The position numbers were made by a program, and so were the translations under genes. DNA of 64,000 nucleotides from Rariloculus sp965263005 (GTDB taxonomy: Bacteria > Pseudomonadota > Gammaproteobacteria > Steroidobacterales > Rariloculaceae). The stretch spans positions 1-64,000 of the forward strand of contig NZ_OZ253579.1 in the NCBI RefSeq assembly GCF_965263005.1, given 5' to 3'. Every line of letters starts with the position of its first letter. Within the stretch, counting starts at the first letter, position 1. This document shows, one piece after another, positions 49,239 to 60,414 of the stretch. The notes below the pieces were generated by a model, which did no database searches, was not told the DNA's origin, and saw nothing but the letters and a program-made list of their open reading frames with translations.

Positions 49239-50539
49239 ATGAAGGTTCTGATCCTCGGCGGTGGCGGACGCGAGCATGCGCTCGCATGGAAAGCTGCCCG
49301 GTCCGCGCTCGTCTCCGAGGTGCTCTGTGCGCCCGGCAACGCAGGCACGGCGCTCGAGCACAAGGTCCGCAACGTGGCCGTCGGCGCCGATGACATCGAC
49401 GGCCTCGTCGCGCTCGCGAGGACCGAATCGGTCGAACTCAGCATCGTCGGACCCGAGCAACCGCTCGTGGCGGGCGTTGCCGACCGCTTCGAAGCGGAAG
49501 GACTGAAGTGCTTTGGACCGAAGGCGGCTGCCGCGCGCCTCGAAGGATCGAAATCGTTTGCGAAGGACTTTTTTGCCCGCCACGGTATTCCGACGGCCGG
49601 CTACGCGACCTTCGAGGCGATCGAACCGGCGCGCCGCTACATTGCCGGACGGCCGCTGCCTGCAGTCATCAAGGCAGACGGGCTTGCGGCCGGCAAGGGC
49701 GTCATCATCGTACACACGGCCGACGAAGCAGATCAGGTATTGCGCGGAATGCTCGAGCGGCATGACTTCGGCGACGCCGGCAAGACGGTCGTGATCGAAG
49801 ACTTCCTGAGCGGCGAGGAAGCGAGTTTCACCGCGCTGGTTGACGGCACCCGTATAGTGCCGTTGGCGAGTTCGCAGGACCACAAGGCCCGGGACGACGG
49901 CGACCGCGGGCCGAACACGGGCGGCATGGGCGCCTATTCGCCCGCGCCCGTGGTCAGCGGCGACGTCAACGACAGGATCATGGCCGAGGTCATGCGGCCG
50001 GCCGTCGAGGGGCTTGCCGCGGACGGCATCGACTATCGCGGTTTCCTGTACGCGGGACTGATGATCGACGAGCACGGAGCCCCCAGGGTGCTCGAGTTCA
50101 ACTGCCGGTTCGGAGATCCCGAGACCCAGCCGATATTGTTTCGGCTTCGCTCGGACCTCGTCGCGGTCTGCCTCGAGAGCTTCGGCGGCGAGTTCAACGA
50201 CGTCAAGCTAGACTGGGATCCCCGGGCCGCGGTCGGGGTCGTTACGGCCGCGGCCGGGTACCCGGGTGCATACGAGAAACACCAACCGATCACGGGACTG
50301 GACGGCATCGACAGCGACACGGTCAAGGTATTTCACGCTGGCACGCGGCTCGACGCCGGCCGGATCCTGACGAACGGGGGCCGCGTTCTGTGCACGGTCG
50401 CACTGGGGGACAGCGTAAGCCAAGCCCGTCAACGCGCCTACGCGGCGGTCGGGAAGATCCATTGGGAAGGCGCGTTTTGCCGTAGCGACATCGGCTACCG
50501 CGCCGTCGCCCGCGAACGCGGGACTTTTGCCACGGGCTG

Positions 50540-50543
<4 letters not shown>
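49239..50543 (+). CDS. purD: Phosphoribosylamine-glycine ligase
   Basis: PurD joins phosphoribosylamine and glycine in purine synthesis. The 434-residue ATP-grasp protein starts MKVLILGGGGREHALAWKAA and has KADGLAAGKGVIIVHTADEA, the catalytic EFNCRFGDPETQPIL, and a GDRGPNTGGMGAYSPAP loop. An AG-rich ribosome site (GGAAAGGG) precedes the ATG at 49239. An upstream ATG in frame adds 11 residues without conservation. The stop overlaps the convergent rho stop by 4 bp. Confidence 0.97.
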
Positions 50544-51973
<1,430 letters not shown>

Positions 51974-51998
51974 GAACGTTTACCAAGGCTGCCGTACA

Positions 51999-52346
51999 TT
52001 AGCCTTCACTCCCCTCTGGACCGAGATGCGGCTCCAGTAACGATTCGAGTCGCGCTTTGGGAACCGCCCCGACGACCTGGTCTACGACCTGCCCGCCACG
52101 GAAGAGCAGCAGCATCGGAATGCTCCGAACGTTGAATTTCATTGGAGTCTTTGGATTCTCGTCGATATTGAGCTTGCATATGCGGACGCGGCCCTTTCGC
52201 TCTGCCGCGATAGCGTCGAGGATGGGCGCGATCATTCTGCATGGTCCGCACCATTCGGCCCAGAAATCGAGCAGCACGGGCTGCTCGGACTGAAGGACGT
52301 CCGCCTCGAAATCCGCGTCGGTCGTATGTACGATCTGATCACTCAC
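51999..52346 (-). CDS. trxA: Thioredoxin
   Basis: Cytoplasmic thioredoxin with active site WCGPC in LLDFWAEWCGPCRMIAPILD, the cis-Pro loop VRSIPMLLLFRGGQV and 115 residues, near the family norm. I chose the GTG at 52346 because GGAGGA stands 10 bases upstream and homology begins there. A longer frame to 52394 exists. It would supply electrons to DsbD and precedes rho on the same strand. Confidence 0.95.
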   Translation of the reverse strand: MSDQIVHTTDADFEADVLQSEQPVLLDFWAEWCGPCRMIAPILDAIAAERKGRVRICKLNIDENPKTPMKFNVRSIPMLLLFRGGQVVDQVVGAVPKARLESLLEPHLGPEGSEG

Positions 52347-52794
52347 CGTTCTGACTTCCTCCGGTCCTGCGTACTTCCCTTTGAGGCCGTCCACGCGCTT
52401 GGTTGCGTACGATTCGCGCTGCTTGAAAGATTGAAAGTGACGGACCCCGGCCGCTAAGGCGCAATGTCGCAGCTGGTCGCTTTCTACGAGACTCGCGGGA
52501 ATATTGTAGGGTTTCTGAGAGAGCGAGAGCCCTCGCCTGCTGGCCTATTTTGAACTGCTCGGAAGACAATTTGCAAGTACTATGCGCCAAGACCGTTCGG
52601 AGAGACGCGATAAGGACGATCTGCATATGACCAGACGGCCGCCATCCCGCGCCAAGATAGATGTCTTCACAGGGCCGCAACCGAACCGGAACGGTTGCCC
52701 GGCCGCGAGCGTTGAGACATGGCTGTCTGCCCCACTCAATCTCGGCGAACTGGAGTCCGGTTTGCTCGGCCACGCCTGCGAGGAGTGCTGAACC
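52347..52794. other. Non-coding stretch between trxA and the FAH-family gene
   Basis: No gene can be supported. One 69-codon open frame (52582-52791, plus strand) ends 3 bases before the FAH start but has no recognisable motif or ribosome site. The stretch should hold the divergent promoters of trxA and the FAH gene, which I could not place. Confidence 0.5.
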
Positions 52795-53742
52795 GTGCGG
52801 ATCTGCTGGTTCAACGATCATCGCCTCGGTCTCGTGGACGGCAGCCTCGTTCGCGACGTGTCGGCGGCCTTGTCCGCACTGCCCGAGCCGGTCTACCCCG
52901 GGCCTCGCGGTGACACGCTGATCGCACATCTTGACGAGGTACTCGGCGCTGCCTCCGGCATCGCGGCCGAAGCCGAGGCGTTTCCCGTCGCCGACGTGCA
53001 GTTCCTTAGCCCCGTGGCGGAACCCGGCAAGATCGTTGGCGTGCCCGTCAACTACCGCAAACATGCCGAGGAAGCCGAAGCCGATACCGAAGTATTCACC
53101 GCGCGCTATCGAGGCAGCATCGAGGCGCAGGGACTTTTTTTAAAGGCGACGAGCGCGCTCGTCGGCTGCGGCGAAGGCGTGTCGGTACGATTCCCGGATC
53201 GGCGTACGGATCACGAGATGGAACTCGGCGTGATCATCGGGCGCAAAGCCGCCAATGTGAGCGAGACTCGAGCGCTGGAGTACGTCGCGGGCTTCAGCAT
53301 CGCGCTCGATATGGTCGTGCGCGGCCCCGAGGACCGCAGCTTCAGAAAGTCCGTCGACAGCTACGCCGTGCTCGGACCCTGGCTCGTGACGGCCGACGAG
53401 ATCGCAGATCCGCAGGCGCTCGATTTCAGTTTGTCGGTCAATGGGGTGTTGCGCCAGGCGTCGAGCACGCGTCACATGATCATGACGATCGCCGAGCAGA
53501 TCGGGTGGGCTTCCCGATTCTATACGCTGTGGCCCGGTGACATCATCATGACCGGGACATGCGAGGGTGTCGGCCCCGTTGCGCCGGGCGATACGATGTG
53601 CTGCCGCATCGAGTCGATCGGAGAAATGGCTGTAACCGTGCGTGCCTGGGACGGAGCGCAATTGCCGGCCGGGCACGCCGCGCGGCGTGCCGGCAGGAAC
53701 AGTCGGAGAAGCGATCGAACAACCCGCTTTCCCAGCCGGTAG
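52795..53742 (+). CDS. Fumarylacetoacetate hydrolase family protein
   Basis: The 315-residue protein resembles FAH-superfamily hydrolases/isomerases such as 2-hydroxyhepta-2,4-diene-1,7-dioate isomerase or acylpyruvase. The metal-site pattern is visible: TDHEMELGVIIG (E.E ligands), GFSIALDMVVRG (Asp ligand), and VDSYAVLGPWLVTADEI with PGDIIMTGTCEGVGP. It starts with GTG after a GAGGAG. The last ~25 residues (RRAGRNSRRSDRTTR) are basic and look like run-on beyond the domain. No aromatic degradation genes adjoin, so the substrate stays open. Confidence 0.85.
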   Translation: MRICWFNDHRLGLVDGSLVRDVSAALSALPEPVYPGPRGDTLIAHLDEVLGAASGIAAEAEAFPVADVQFLSPVAEPGKIVGVPVNYRKHAEEAEADTEVFTARYRGSIEAQGLFLKATSALVGCGEGVSVRFPDRRTDHEMELGVIIGRKAANVSETRALEYVAGFSIALDMVVRGPEDRSFRKSVDSYAVLGPWLVTADEIADPQALDFSLSVNGVLRQASSTRHMIMTIAEQIGWASRFYTLWPGDIIMTGTCEGVGPVAPGDTMCCRIESIGEMAVTVRAWDGAQLPAGHAARRAGRNSRRSDRTTRFPSR

Positions 53743-53848
53743 CTTGCGGGCTAGCCTGTCACAAGCTGTCGCTGTCGACCGATTAGAGAACCATACTGCG
53801 CATGTTATAGTCGATACGCCAAATATACTGCGTTGACGAGGAAGTATT

Positions 53849-54667
53849 ATGGCCCGTACAACCCCCTCCGGGATCGCGCTTCACTGCTTTAGTATTTCGC
53901 TGGCTGCATCCCTTGTCACCGCGGTTCCAGCACATGCCCAGACCGCCGGCGCGGAGGAAAAGGGGCTGAGCATAGCCATGGAAACCCGAGAGCGCGGCCG
54001 AGGGTTTGGCAATTTCACGGCGCGCCAGACCATGGTACTGCGCAACAGGCAGGGGCAGGAGAGCCGGCGCGAACTGCGGGTAAAGGTGCTCGAAGTCGAA
54101 GGTGACGGCGATCGCAGCCTGTTCGTGTTCGATGAGCCGCGCGATGTCGCCGGCACGGCACTGCTCGTCCACGCTCACCCGGAGGCAGCCGACGACCAGT
54201 GGCTCTATCTTCCCGCGCTGGCGCGCGTCAAGCGCATCAGTTCTTCGAACCGCTCCGGGTCCTTCATGGGCAGCGAATTCGCCTACGAGGACATGAGCGT
54301 TCCGGAGCTTGAGAAATTCACCTACCGTTACCTTCGTGACGAACCGTGCGGTGAATTGACCTGCACGGTGACTGAACGCTTCCCCGCCGAGGAGGGGTCG
54401 GCGTACCTTCGACAGGTAGTCTGGCAGGACACTGACGAGCTTCGCGTCTGGAAGGTCGAATACTACGACCGCAAGGATGCGCACCTGAAGACGCTGACGC
54501 TGGACAGCTACGAACAATTCCTGGATCGGTATTGGCAAGCGGGTGAGTTGACCATGGTCAACCACCTCACGGGCAAGAGCACGTTATTGTCCTGGTCGGA
54601 TTTTCAATTCCAGACCGACATCAACGATGCCGAATTTTCCCAGACGGGGCTGAGACGCGTGCGGTGA
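53849..54667 (+). CDS. LolA-like outer membrane lipoprotein-sorting domain protein
   Basis: The 272-residue protein has a signal peptide (residues about 1-33, ending VPAHAQ) and a LolA/LppX-like half-barrel of the type annotated as outer membrane lipoprotein-sorting protein. Typical strings are FVFDEPRDVAGTALLVHAHP, DDQWLYLPALARVKRISSSN and GSFMGSEFAYEDMSVPE. These proteins usually accompany RND/MMPL permeases, as here, and may carry a lipid across the periplasm. GAGGAAG precedes the ATG. TATACT (53824-53829) may be a -10. First gene of a four-gene same-strand cassette. Confidence 0.85.
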   Translation: MARTTPSGIALHCFSISLAASLVTAVPAHAQTAGAEEKGLSIAMETRERGRGFGNFTARQTMVLRNRQGQESRRELRVKVLEVEGDGDRSLFVFDEPRDVAGTALLVHAHPEAADDQWLYLPALARVKRISSSNRSGSFMGSEFAYEDMSVPELEKFTYRYLRDEPCGELTCTVTERFPAEEGSAYLRQVVWQDTDELRVWKVEYYDRKDAHLKTLTLDSYEQFLDRYWQAGELTMVNHLTGKSTLLSWSDFQFQTDINDAEFSQTGLRRVR

Positions 54668-54701
54668 ACTCGTGGGCGTTTGCATATCCGGAGATTGAAC
54701 G

Positions 54702-55859
54702 ATGATGTATATACCGTCAGCACATGTCGACGGCTACGCCAAAGCGCGTGCCGTCGATCAGGAAGCCGCCGACAACTACATCAGGCACACCACTATCGGC
54801 GACCCCGCGCTCGACCCCATCACAGAGGAGCTTTCCTCGATGCGTCCCGCCGACCTGCACCGTTTCATCGGGGCCGGCATCGAGCAGCAGGATGAGGTTC
54901 TGCGCAAGGCGCCGCAGATCCTGCGCGATTTCATCGAGTCTCTCGATGAGCCTCCTCCGTGGCTCGACTTCGATGCCTTTCGACCGGGAATTCGCGCCTT
55001 CCACGCAAACGTGGACTTGATGCTCATCGCATTCGTTACGGGGGTGCTGGTTGAAGGCTTTTCGACGCTTATCGCCAAGTCGTTCAGCATCACCGGACGA
55101 GTGTCGTCGACCAAGAGACGCCTCCAGCAGAACAACCGCCACATGCTGGACATATTCTTTCCCGGCGGCTTGTACAGGGAGAACGACGGCTGGAAACTGT
55201 CCACGCGCATTCGCTTCATACATTCCCGAATACGGAGCCTGCTTGACAAGTCAGAAGAATGGCAGCATGAAGCCTGGGGCACGCCGGTCAGCGCGGCGCA
55301 CCTGGGATTTGCCATCTCCGTCTTTTCCAAGCGTCTGTTGGAATACTCGCTGCAGGTGGGCGCACGTTTCAACGAGGAAGAAAAAGAAAGTGTTCTGGCT
55401 GTCTGGCGCTACGCCGGCTATCTCATGGGGATACCTGAGACCATCCTCTATACCACCGCCGCGGAGGCGGAAGAGATATACAAGATCAGCTATTTGTGCG
55501 AGCCGCCGCCGGACTCCGACTCGGTAACCGTAGCGAACGGTTTGATCCAGGCCATTCCGTCAGTTGCCAGTGTAGCGGATCCAACCGAAAAGAAGAAGTT
55601 GACGAGTTTAGCCTACCGTTTGTCACGAGCGCTGATTGGAAACCGACTCTCCAGTTGCTTCGAGTTTCCGAGCAACTCCACGTTCGGAACTCTGTTGTAC
55701 TTCCGGATGAAGCAACGCGTTCAGAGAACGCTGAAGGGCGGACAATTGGTCAGGGCGGACAATTTTTCTCAGCTCATGCAAATCGCCGTGTACGATGAGC
55801 ATGGATTGAGCTACAAGATGCCCGACCATGTAAAACACTCGAAGTCCGCTTCGTGGTAA
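54702..55859 (+). CDS. DUF2236 (MpaB / rubber-oxygenase-like) protein
   Basis: The 385-residue protein matches the DUF2236 superfamily, which includes fungal MpaB oxygenases and the haem-dependent latex clearing protein. The conserved RxxHxxxR appears in TRIRFIHSRIRSLL, followed by WGTPVSAAHLGFAISVFSKR and VWRYAGYLMGIPETILYTTA. A hydrophobic helix LMLIAFVTGVLVEGFSTLIA (residues about 107-126) could insert in the membrane; no signal peptide is seen. It lies 34 bp after the LolA-like gene. Oxidative cleavage of a hydrophobic substrate is plausible, but activity and haem binding are not shown by sequence alone. Confidence 0.78.
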   Translation: MMYIPSAHVDGYAKARAVDQEAADNYIRHTTIGDPALDPITEELSSMRPADLHRFIGAGIEQQDEVLRKAPQILRDFIESLDEPPPWLDFDAFRPGIRAFHANVDLMLIAFVTGVLVEGFSTLIAKSFSITGRVSSTKRRLQQNNRHMLDIFFPGGLYRENDGWKLSTRIRFIHSRIRSLLDKSEEWQHEAWGTPVSAAHLGFAISVFSKRLLEYSLQVGARFNEEEKESVLAVWRYAGYLMGIPETILYTTAAEAEEIYKISYLCEPPPDSDSVTVANGLIQAIPSVASVADPTEKKKLTSLAYRLSRALIGNRLSSCFEFPSNSTFGTLLYFRMKQRVQRTLKGGQLVRADNFSQLMQIAVYDEHGLSYKMPDHVKHSKSASW

Positions 55860-55969
55860 GGGTGCCGGACAAGGTGCATTCGTCCAAGTCGATCGGGTGG
55901 TAACCGGTCGATGCTCGGCGCACATGCCAGCCTGCGCGCTTCGCGACGCATCGGACGACAGTCATAGCC

Positions 55970-58279
55970 ATGGCGACAAATACATCGAAAATGGACCGGT
56001 ATGTGGGTCTGATCCTGCAGCGTCCCTGGCTGACCATCGTGCTGGCCACGGTGGTAATGGTCCTGATGACCGGGGGCGCATCCCGCCTTACCGTCACCAA
56101 CGACTACCGTATGATGTTCAGCGCGGACAATCCGGAGCTTGCCGCATTCGAGACCCTCGAGAACACCTACTCCGAATCCAATAGGGCACTGATCGCGATC
56201 GCGCCAACACAGGGGACCGTATTTTCCCGCGAGACCCTTGCCGCCATCCAGGAGCTGACCGAAGCGGCGTGGCAAGCGCCCTATTCAAGCCGCGTCGATT
56301 CGCTGAGCAACTATTCCCACAGCGAGGCGTTCGGCGACGATTTGACCGTCGAACCGCTGGTCGATGACGCCCGGTCGCTGACCGATGCCGAGTTGGCGGA
56401 GATCGAGCTGATCGCGTTGAACGCCTCCGAAACGGCCGGTCGGCTGGTATCGCACGACGGTCGCGTGAGCGGGATGCTTATCAATTTTTTCCTGCCGGAC
56501 GAACTGGACGCCGCGGTGGTCGAGATCACTGACTATCTGAACACAGTTCTGGACGAGGCCCGGACGAGCCACCCGGATATCGACTATTACCTGACCGGCG
56601 ACGTCGTCATGAACCGAGCCTTCGCAGACGCCACACAGGACGATCTGCGCAAGCTCATGCCCATCGTGTTCGTCGTGATTGTGACCGTAGCGGCCATCCT
56701 GCTGCGCTCGGTACCGGGTACGCTGGCCATCGTGATCGCGCTGCTATTCGTCGTGAACACGACGCTGGGGCTTGCTGGCTGGCTACGAACCGCGTTCAGC
56801 CCGACTAACGCGGGCGTGCCGATCATCGTCATGGCGATAGCCGTGGCTTATGCGGTCCACGTCGTATCCATCACCCTGTTGAACATGAGTCATGGATCGG
56901 ACAAACGGTCGGCGATCGCCGAATCGCTGCGCCATAACATCAGACCGGTGTTCCTGACGTCCCTGACCACGGCGATCGGGTTTCTGAGTCTGAACGCTTC
57001 GGATTCGCCGCCGTTTCATGTGCTGGGCAACCTTGTGGCGTTCGGCGTGTTCTGCTCTTTCTGCTACTGCGTGACGCTGCTTCCGGCGTTACTGTCGGTG
57101 CTGCCGTTGAAGGCGCCCGCCTTACGCGCCGGACAATCTCTCCTCTTCGACCGCCTGGCCACCTTCGTCATCAACAACCGCACGCGCCTTCTCTGGTTCG
57201 TCAGCCTGGTCGCAGTGGTATTGATCATGGGTATTCCCCGCAACGAGATCAGCGAGAACTGGACGCGCTATTTCGATGATCGTTACCAGTACCGGCGGGA
57301 CACGGACTTCGTGATCGAGAATCTGACGGGCCTGGACTCGCTGGACTACTCTCTTGGCGCAGGCGTCGAAGGCGGCATCACTGATCCGGACTACCTGCGC
57401 GCGGTAGATGCCTTTGCCGAATGGTACCGGCAACAACCCGAAGTGGCGCACGTGCAGGCGTTCCCGGACATCATGAAACGGCTGAACAGGAACATGAACG
57501 GCGATGATCCGCAGTTCCACCGGTTACCCGACAACGCGGAACTTGGGGCTCAATACCTGCTGCTTTATGAATTCTCGCTACCGTTCGGCATCGACCTCAA
57601 CGACCGCATCGATGTCTCCAAGTCGGCCACGCGAATGACGGCCGTGGCCACGGACCTGTCCTCTCAGGAACTGCGCGCGCTCGATGGACGCGCCCAGGCA
57701 TGGCTGCAAGCCAACGCCCCGGACATGCTTACCGCAGCCTCGGGCATGAGCATGATTTTCGCTCACCTGTCCCAACGTAACATCGAGAGTATGCTGCGCG
57801 GCACGATCATTGCCATGGCGTTGATTTCGGCCATATTGATTGTGGCCCTTCGAAGCGTTCGCATGGGTCTGATCAGTCTGCTGCCGAACTTCATCCCGGC
57901 GGCGATGAGTTTCGGCTTGTGGGGCTACCTGGTAGGGCGCGTGGGAATGGCCGCCTCCGTGGTGACGGCCGTTGCTTTCGGAATCATCGTCGACGATACG
58001 ATCCACTTCCTTAGCAAGTACCTGGAGGCGCGCAAGGAGGGGCTGTCGGCGCCCGATGCGGTGCGTTCGACGTTTCGCACCGTGGGGCACGCGCTGGCGA
58101 CCACCACCGCGGTCCTGTCAGCGGGATTCCTCGTATTCACAGCATCGGGGTTCGAGGTCAGTTGGGCGCTGGGGATCCTGGTCACGATGACAATAGTCAT
58201 CGCGTTGCTCACCGATTTTCTGCTGCTCCCGACTCTGCTGATGGCCATTGATCGATCCACGGTTAAGCGCAAAGCCTGA
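55970..58279 (+). CDS. RND/MMPL superfamily permease
   Basis: The 769-residue permease has the twelve-helix, two-half MMPL plan: helix 1 at residues 18-38, a periplasmic loop (about 40-225), five helices (about 228-375), a seventh near 400-420, a second large loop (about 425-600) and five more helices to the end. Repeated signatures are GVPIIVMAIAVAYAVHVVSI and AFGIIVDDTIHFLSKYLEA, whose Asp residues fit proton coupling. This type (HpnN-like, DUF-linked to LolA-like partners) moves lipids or other hydrophobic molecules. It is 110 bp after the DUF2236 gene and directly before a barrel gene. Confidence 0.92.
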   Translation: MATNTSKMDRYVGLILQRPWLTIVLATVVMVLMTGGASRLTVTNDYRMMFSADNPELAAFETLENTYSESNRALIAIAPTQGTVFSRETLAAIQELTEAAWQAPYSSRVDSLSNYSHSEAFGDDLTVEPLVDDARSLTDAELAEIELIALNASETAGRLVSHDGRVSGMLINFFLPDELDAAVVEITDYLNTVLDEARTSHPDIDYYLTGDVVMNRAFADATQDDLRKLMPIVFVVIVTVAAILLRSVPGTLAIVIALLFVVNTTLGLAGWLRTAFSPTNAGVPIIVMAIAVAYAVHVVSITLLNMSHGSDKRSAIAESLRHNIRPVFLTSLTTAIGFLSLNASDSPPFHVLGNLVAFGVFCSFCYCVTLLPALLSVLPLKAPALRAGQSLLFDRLATFVINNRTRLLWFVSLVAVVLIMGIPRNEISENWTRYFDDRYQYRRDTDFVIENLTGLDSLDYSLGAGVEGGITDPDYLRAVDAFAEWYRQQPEVAHVQAFPDIMKRLNRNMNGDDPQFHRLPDNAELGAQYLLLYEFSLPFGIDLNDRIDVSKSATRMTAVATDLSSQELRALDGRAQAWLQANAPDMLTAASGMSMIFAHLSQRNIESMLRGTIIAMALISAILIVALRSVRMGLISLLPNFIPAAMSFGLWGYLVGRVGMAASVVTAVAFGIIVDDTIHFLSKYLEARKEGLSAPDAVRSTFRTVGHALATTTAVLSAGFLVFTASGFEVSWALGILVTMTIVIALLTDFLLLPTLLMAIDRSTVKRKA

Positions 58280-58286
58280 TTGCCCC

Positions 58287-59564
58287 GTGCGAAACGCCGG
58301 TGGGAAGCCTGAATTGCGGCGCGCCGCTCGATTCGGCGCGTTCGCGGGCTTGTTGCTGACCGGTACGGCGGACGTTCAGGCCGAAATCACCTACCGCGAA
58401 TTCTCCGGCAACGTCGATCTGGAGAGTCGTTGGTTCCCCGAATCGGGCGCCTATCCCAGTCAGAAATCCGCCGCCAACAGCTTTGCCGCGACTGCGACGC
58501 TATTTCTGGAGAATGACCGGGGCAGCAGCTTCACACTGACGCCCTTCGCGCGATACGACGATACGGACGCGAGGCGCACCCATGCGGACCTGCGTGAGGC
58601 ATACGCCCTGTTTTTCGGCGATATCGGCAACGATCAGTGGGAACTTCGAATCGGCATCGGCCAGGTGTTCTGGGGCGTTACCGAATCGCAGCACCTGGTG
58701 GATATCGTCAACCAGGTGGACCTGATCGAGCATCCCACCGGCGAGGCCAAGCTGGGGCAACCCATGGTGCATCTGACCCGGGCGGGCGACTGGGGCACGC
58801 TGGAGGTGTTCGCGCTGACTTATCATCGCCCTCGAACCTTCCCGGGCGAATCCGCCCGGCTGCGCCTGCCGGTCATCGTGGATGACGAGAACATCGGGTA
58901 CGAGAGCTCTGCGGAGCAATGGCACGTGGATTTTGCCGCCCGCTACAGTCACAGTGTCGGACTCGTCGACCTGGGTCTGAGCATCTTCGACGGCACGAGC
59001 CGGGAACCCTCTGCCGAGCTGGTTACGACCGGCAACGGCGTCCCCACCCTGATTCAGCACTACGGGCAGATCCGCCAGGTCGGGTTGGATGCCCAATTGA
59101 CCACCGGCGCCTGGCTGCTAAAGCTCGAAGCGATTCGCCGCGTCGGCGAACGCAACCTGCTCGGGGTCGAAGAGTCCTACGGCGCGGCGGTGGCAGGCGG
59201 CGAATACTCGTTCTATTCCGTTTTTGGTTCGGCAATCGATCTGAGCCTGATCGTAGAATGGAATTACGACGCTCGAGGCGACAACGCGCTTCCACGACGC
59301 CAGCCGATGACGATGCAGGACGACCCCTTTGTCGGCGTGCGCCTGGGCTTCAACGATGTCCAAAGCACCGAGCTCACTATTTCCCTCATGGGTGACAGGG
59401 AACGAGCGACCCGGGTGTTAGGCGCGAGATTCAGCCGTCGGCTCTCCGATCGATGGTCAATGCAGGCGGAGGCGATCAAGCTCCTTGAAGTCGATCCAGC
59501 GGATATCTACTACCCCGTGCGCCGTGACAGCTTCATCCAGGCCATCGTGCGCTATTTTTTCTAG
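58287..59564 (+). CDS. Outer membrane beta-barrel protein of the RND cassette
   Basis: The 425-residue protein has a signal peptide (RFGAFAGLLLTGTADVQA) and then alternating aromatic strands throughout, ending VRYFF with the C-terminal Phe recognised by the Bam machinery. Stretches such as ELRIGIGQVFWGVTESQHLV and HVDFAARYSHSVGLVDLGLS resemble barrels that pair with RND/LolA-like sets (DUF1302-related). I prefer the GTG 8 bp after the RND stop over an ATG inside the RND gene. It could be the outer membrane exit or receiver for whatever the permease moves. Confidence 0.75.
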   Translation: MRNAGGKPELRRAARFGAFAGLLLTGTADVQAEITYREFSGNVDLESRWFPESGAYPSQKSAANSFAATATLFLENDRGSSFTLTPFARYDDTDARRTHADLREAYALFFGDIGNDQWELRIGIGQVFWGVTESQHLVDIVNQVDLIEHPTGEAKLGQPMVHLTRAGDWGTLEVFALTYHRPRTFPGESARLRLPVIVDDENIGYESSAEQWHVDFAARYSHSVGLVDLGLSIFDGTSREPSAELVTTGNGVPTLIQHYGQIRQVGLDAQLTTGAWLLKLEAIRRVGERNLLGVEESYGAAVAGGEYSFYSVFGSAIDLSLIVEWNYDARGDNALPRRQPMTMQDDPFVGVRLGFNDVQSTELTISLMGDRERATRVLGARFSRRLSDRWSMQAEAIKLLEVDPADIYYPVRRDSFIQAIVRYFF

Positions 59565-59752
59565 ACTTCATGGATTGATCTGCCCTGGCTTCGACCAATC
59601 CGGGGTCCGACGCGATCGATAAACACGGGCCAGGCGCCGCCACAATGGTCGAAGCTTCCCGCCCGGGAGCCGGACGCGTATGCATGAGCTCACGACTCGT
59701 CGCGGCCGAACGACAACGGGGTCCGCTGTGCTAAGATCAAGCTTCGCACGAA

Positions 59753-59773
59753 CACGACCCTCAAAGAGTCGTG
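59753..59773 (+). other. Hairpin in the leader of the small membrane protein gene
   Basis: CACGAC and GTCGTG pair, with two further C-G/T-A pairs inside the loop, about 45 bases before the ATG. No T-tract follows. The rest of 59565-59817 shows no gene. Confidence 0.45.
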
Positions 59774-59817
59774 CCCGGCGCGAAAACGATACTAAATAGA
59801 AGAAAAGGGGGAAGGAC

Positions 59818-60135
59818 ATGAGCGCAGCGAAGATTGTGCGTATTGTGGGACTGGTTGTAGTACTGATTGCGGCACTGGTGCCTGCCGCCATGCAGTATGC
59901 CGGCATTGCCGTGGCGATCGTGGGTCTGGCGGTTGGCTACTATACGAGCGCGGACAACCGCGCTGTACTGTTTCTGGTGGTCATCGCCTTGCTCAGCGGC
60001 GTAGCCGGGGCACTCGGCGGGATACCCGTCATAGGAATGTACCTAACAGCCATACTCACCAGTCTCGGCGCCCTGTTGAGCGCTGCGGCCGTGACGGTGG
60101 TTGTAACGATGACCTACGAAAGACTGACGGAATAG
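59818..60135 (+). CDS. Small three-helix membrane protein of unknown function
   Basis: The 105-residue protein is almost entirely hydrophobic, with segments at about 7-24, 25-41, 48-68 and 72-98, giving three or four spans. A strong AGGGGGAAGG ribosome site lies just before the ATG. I do not recognise a family. Base composition is like its neighbours. It follows the RND cassette after 253 bp with its own leader, so it is probably a separate unit. Confidence 0.7.
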   Translation: MSAAKIVRIVGLVVVLIAALVPAAMQYAGIAVAIVGLAVGYYTSADNRAVLFLVVIALLSGVAGALGGIPVIGMYLTAILTSLGALLSAAAVTVVVTMTYERLTE

Positions 60136-60180
60136 GATTGCCGTCAGCGAACTTGAGCATGGCGAAAGCTTAGTCAAACT

Positions 60181-60217
60181 GGCGCGACGCCAGGCCCGAA
60201 TAGCCTGACGTCGCGCC
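60181..60217. repeat. Long imperfect inverted repeat
   Basis: GGCGCGACG-c-CAGGC, loop CCGAATA, GCCTG-a-CGTCGCGCC: fourteen base pairs with a single C/A mismatch. It lies 46 bases after the small membrane protein stop. No T-run follows (TTCG), so it may be a transcript-stabilising hairpin, a Rho-assisted stop or a protein site. Confidence 0.75.
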
Positions 60218-60414
60218 TTCGTCCAAGTCAGGGAAGAAATCGGTGCTGGCCGATCGCAGCTACACGCTGCATGCGGCCCACCGAACCGGGACTAAACTGG
60301 TCGCGTGTTGGTGCGTCGATTCTCCGACGGGTCTCCAACAGGCCCGCGTCGGCCGGTTTCGCCACCGCCAAACCGGCGCGTGAACGTGTGGCGCACGGAG
60401 AAGGCCGTGGTGTC

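Noticed and set aside
52582..52791. A 69-codon open frame before the FAH-family gene
   Set aside because: There is no ribosome site, no recognisable motif and no sign of conservation; kept only as a note in the intergenic entry.
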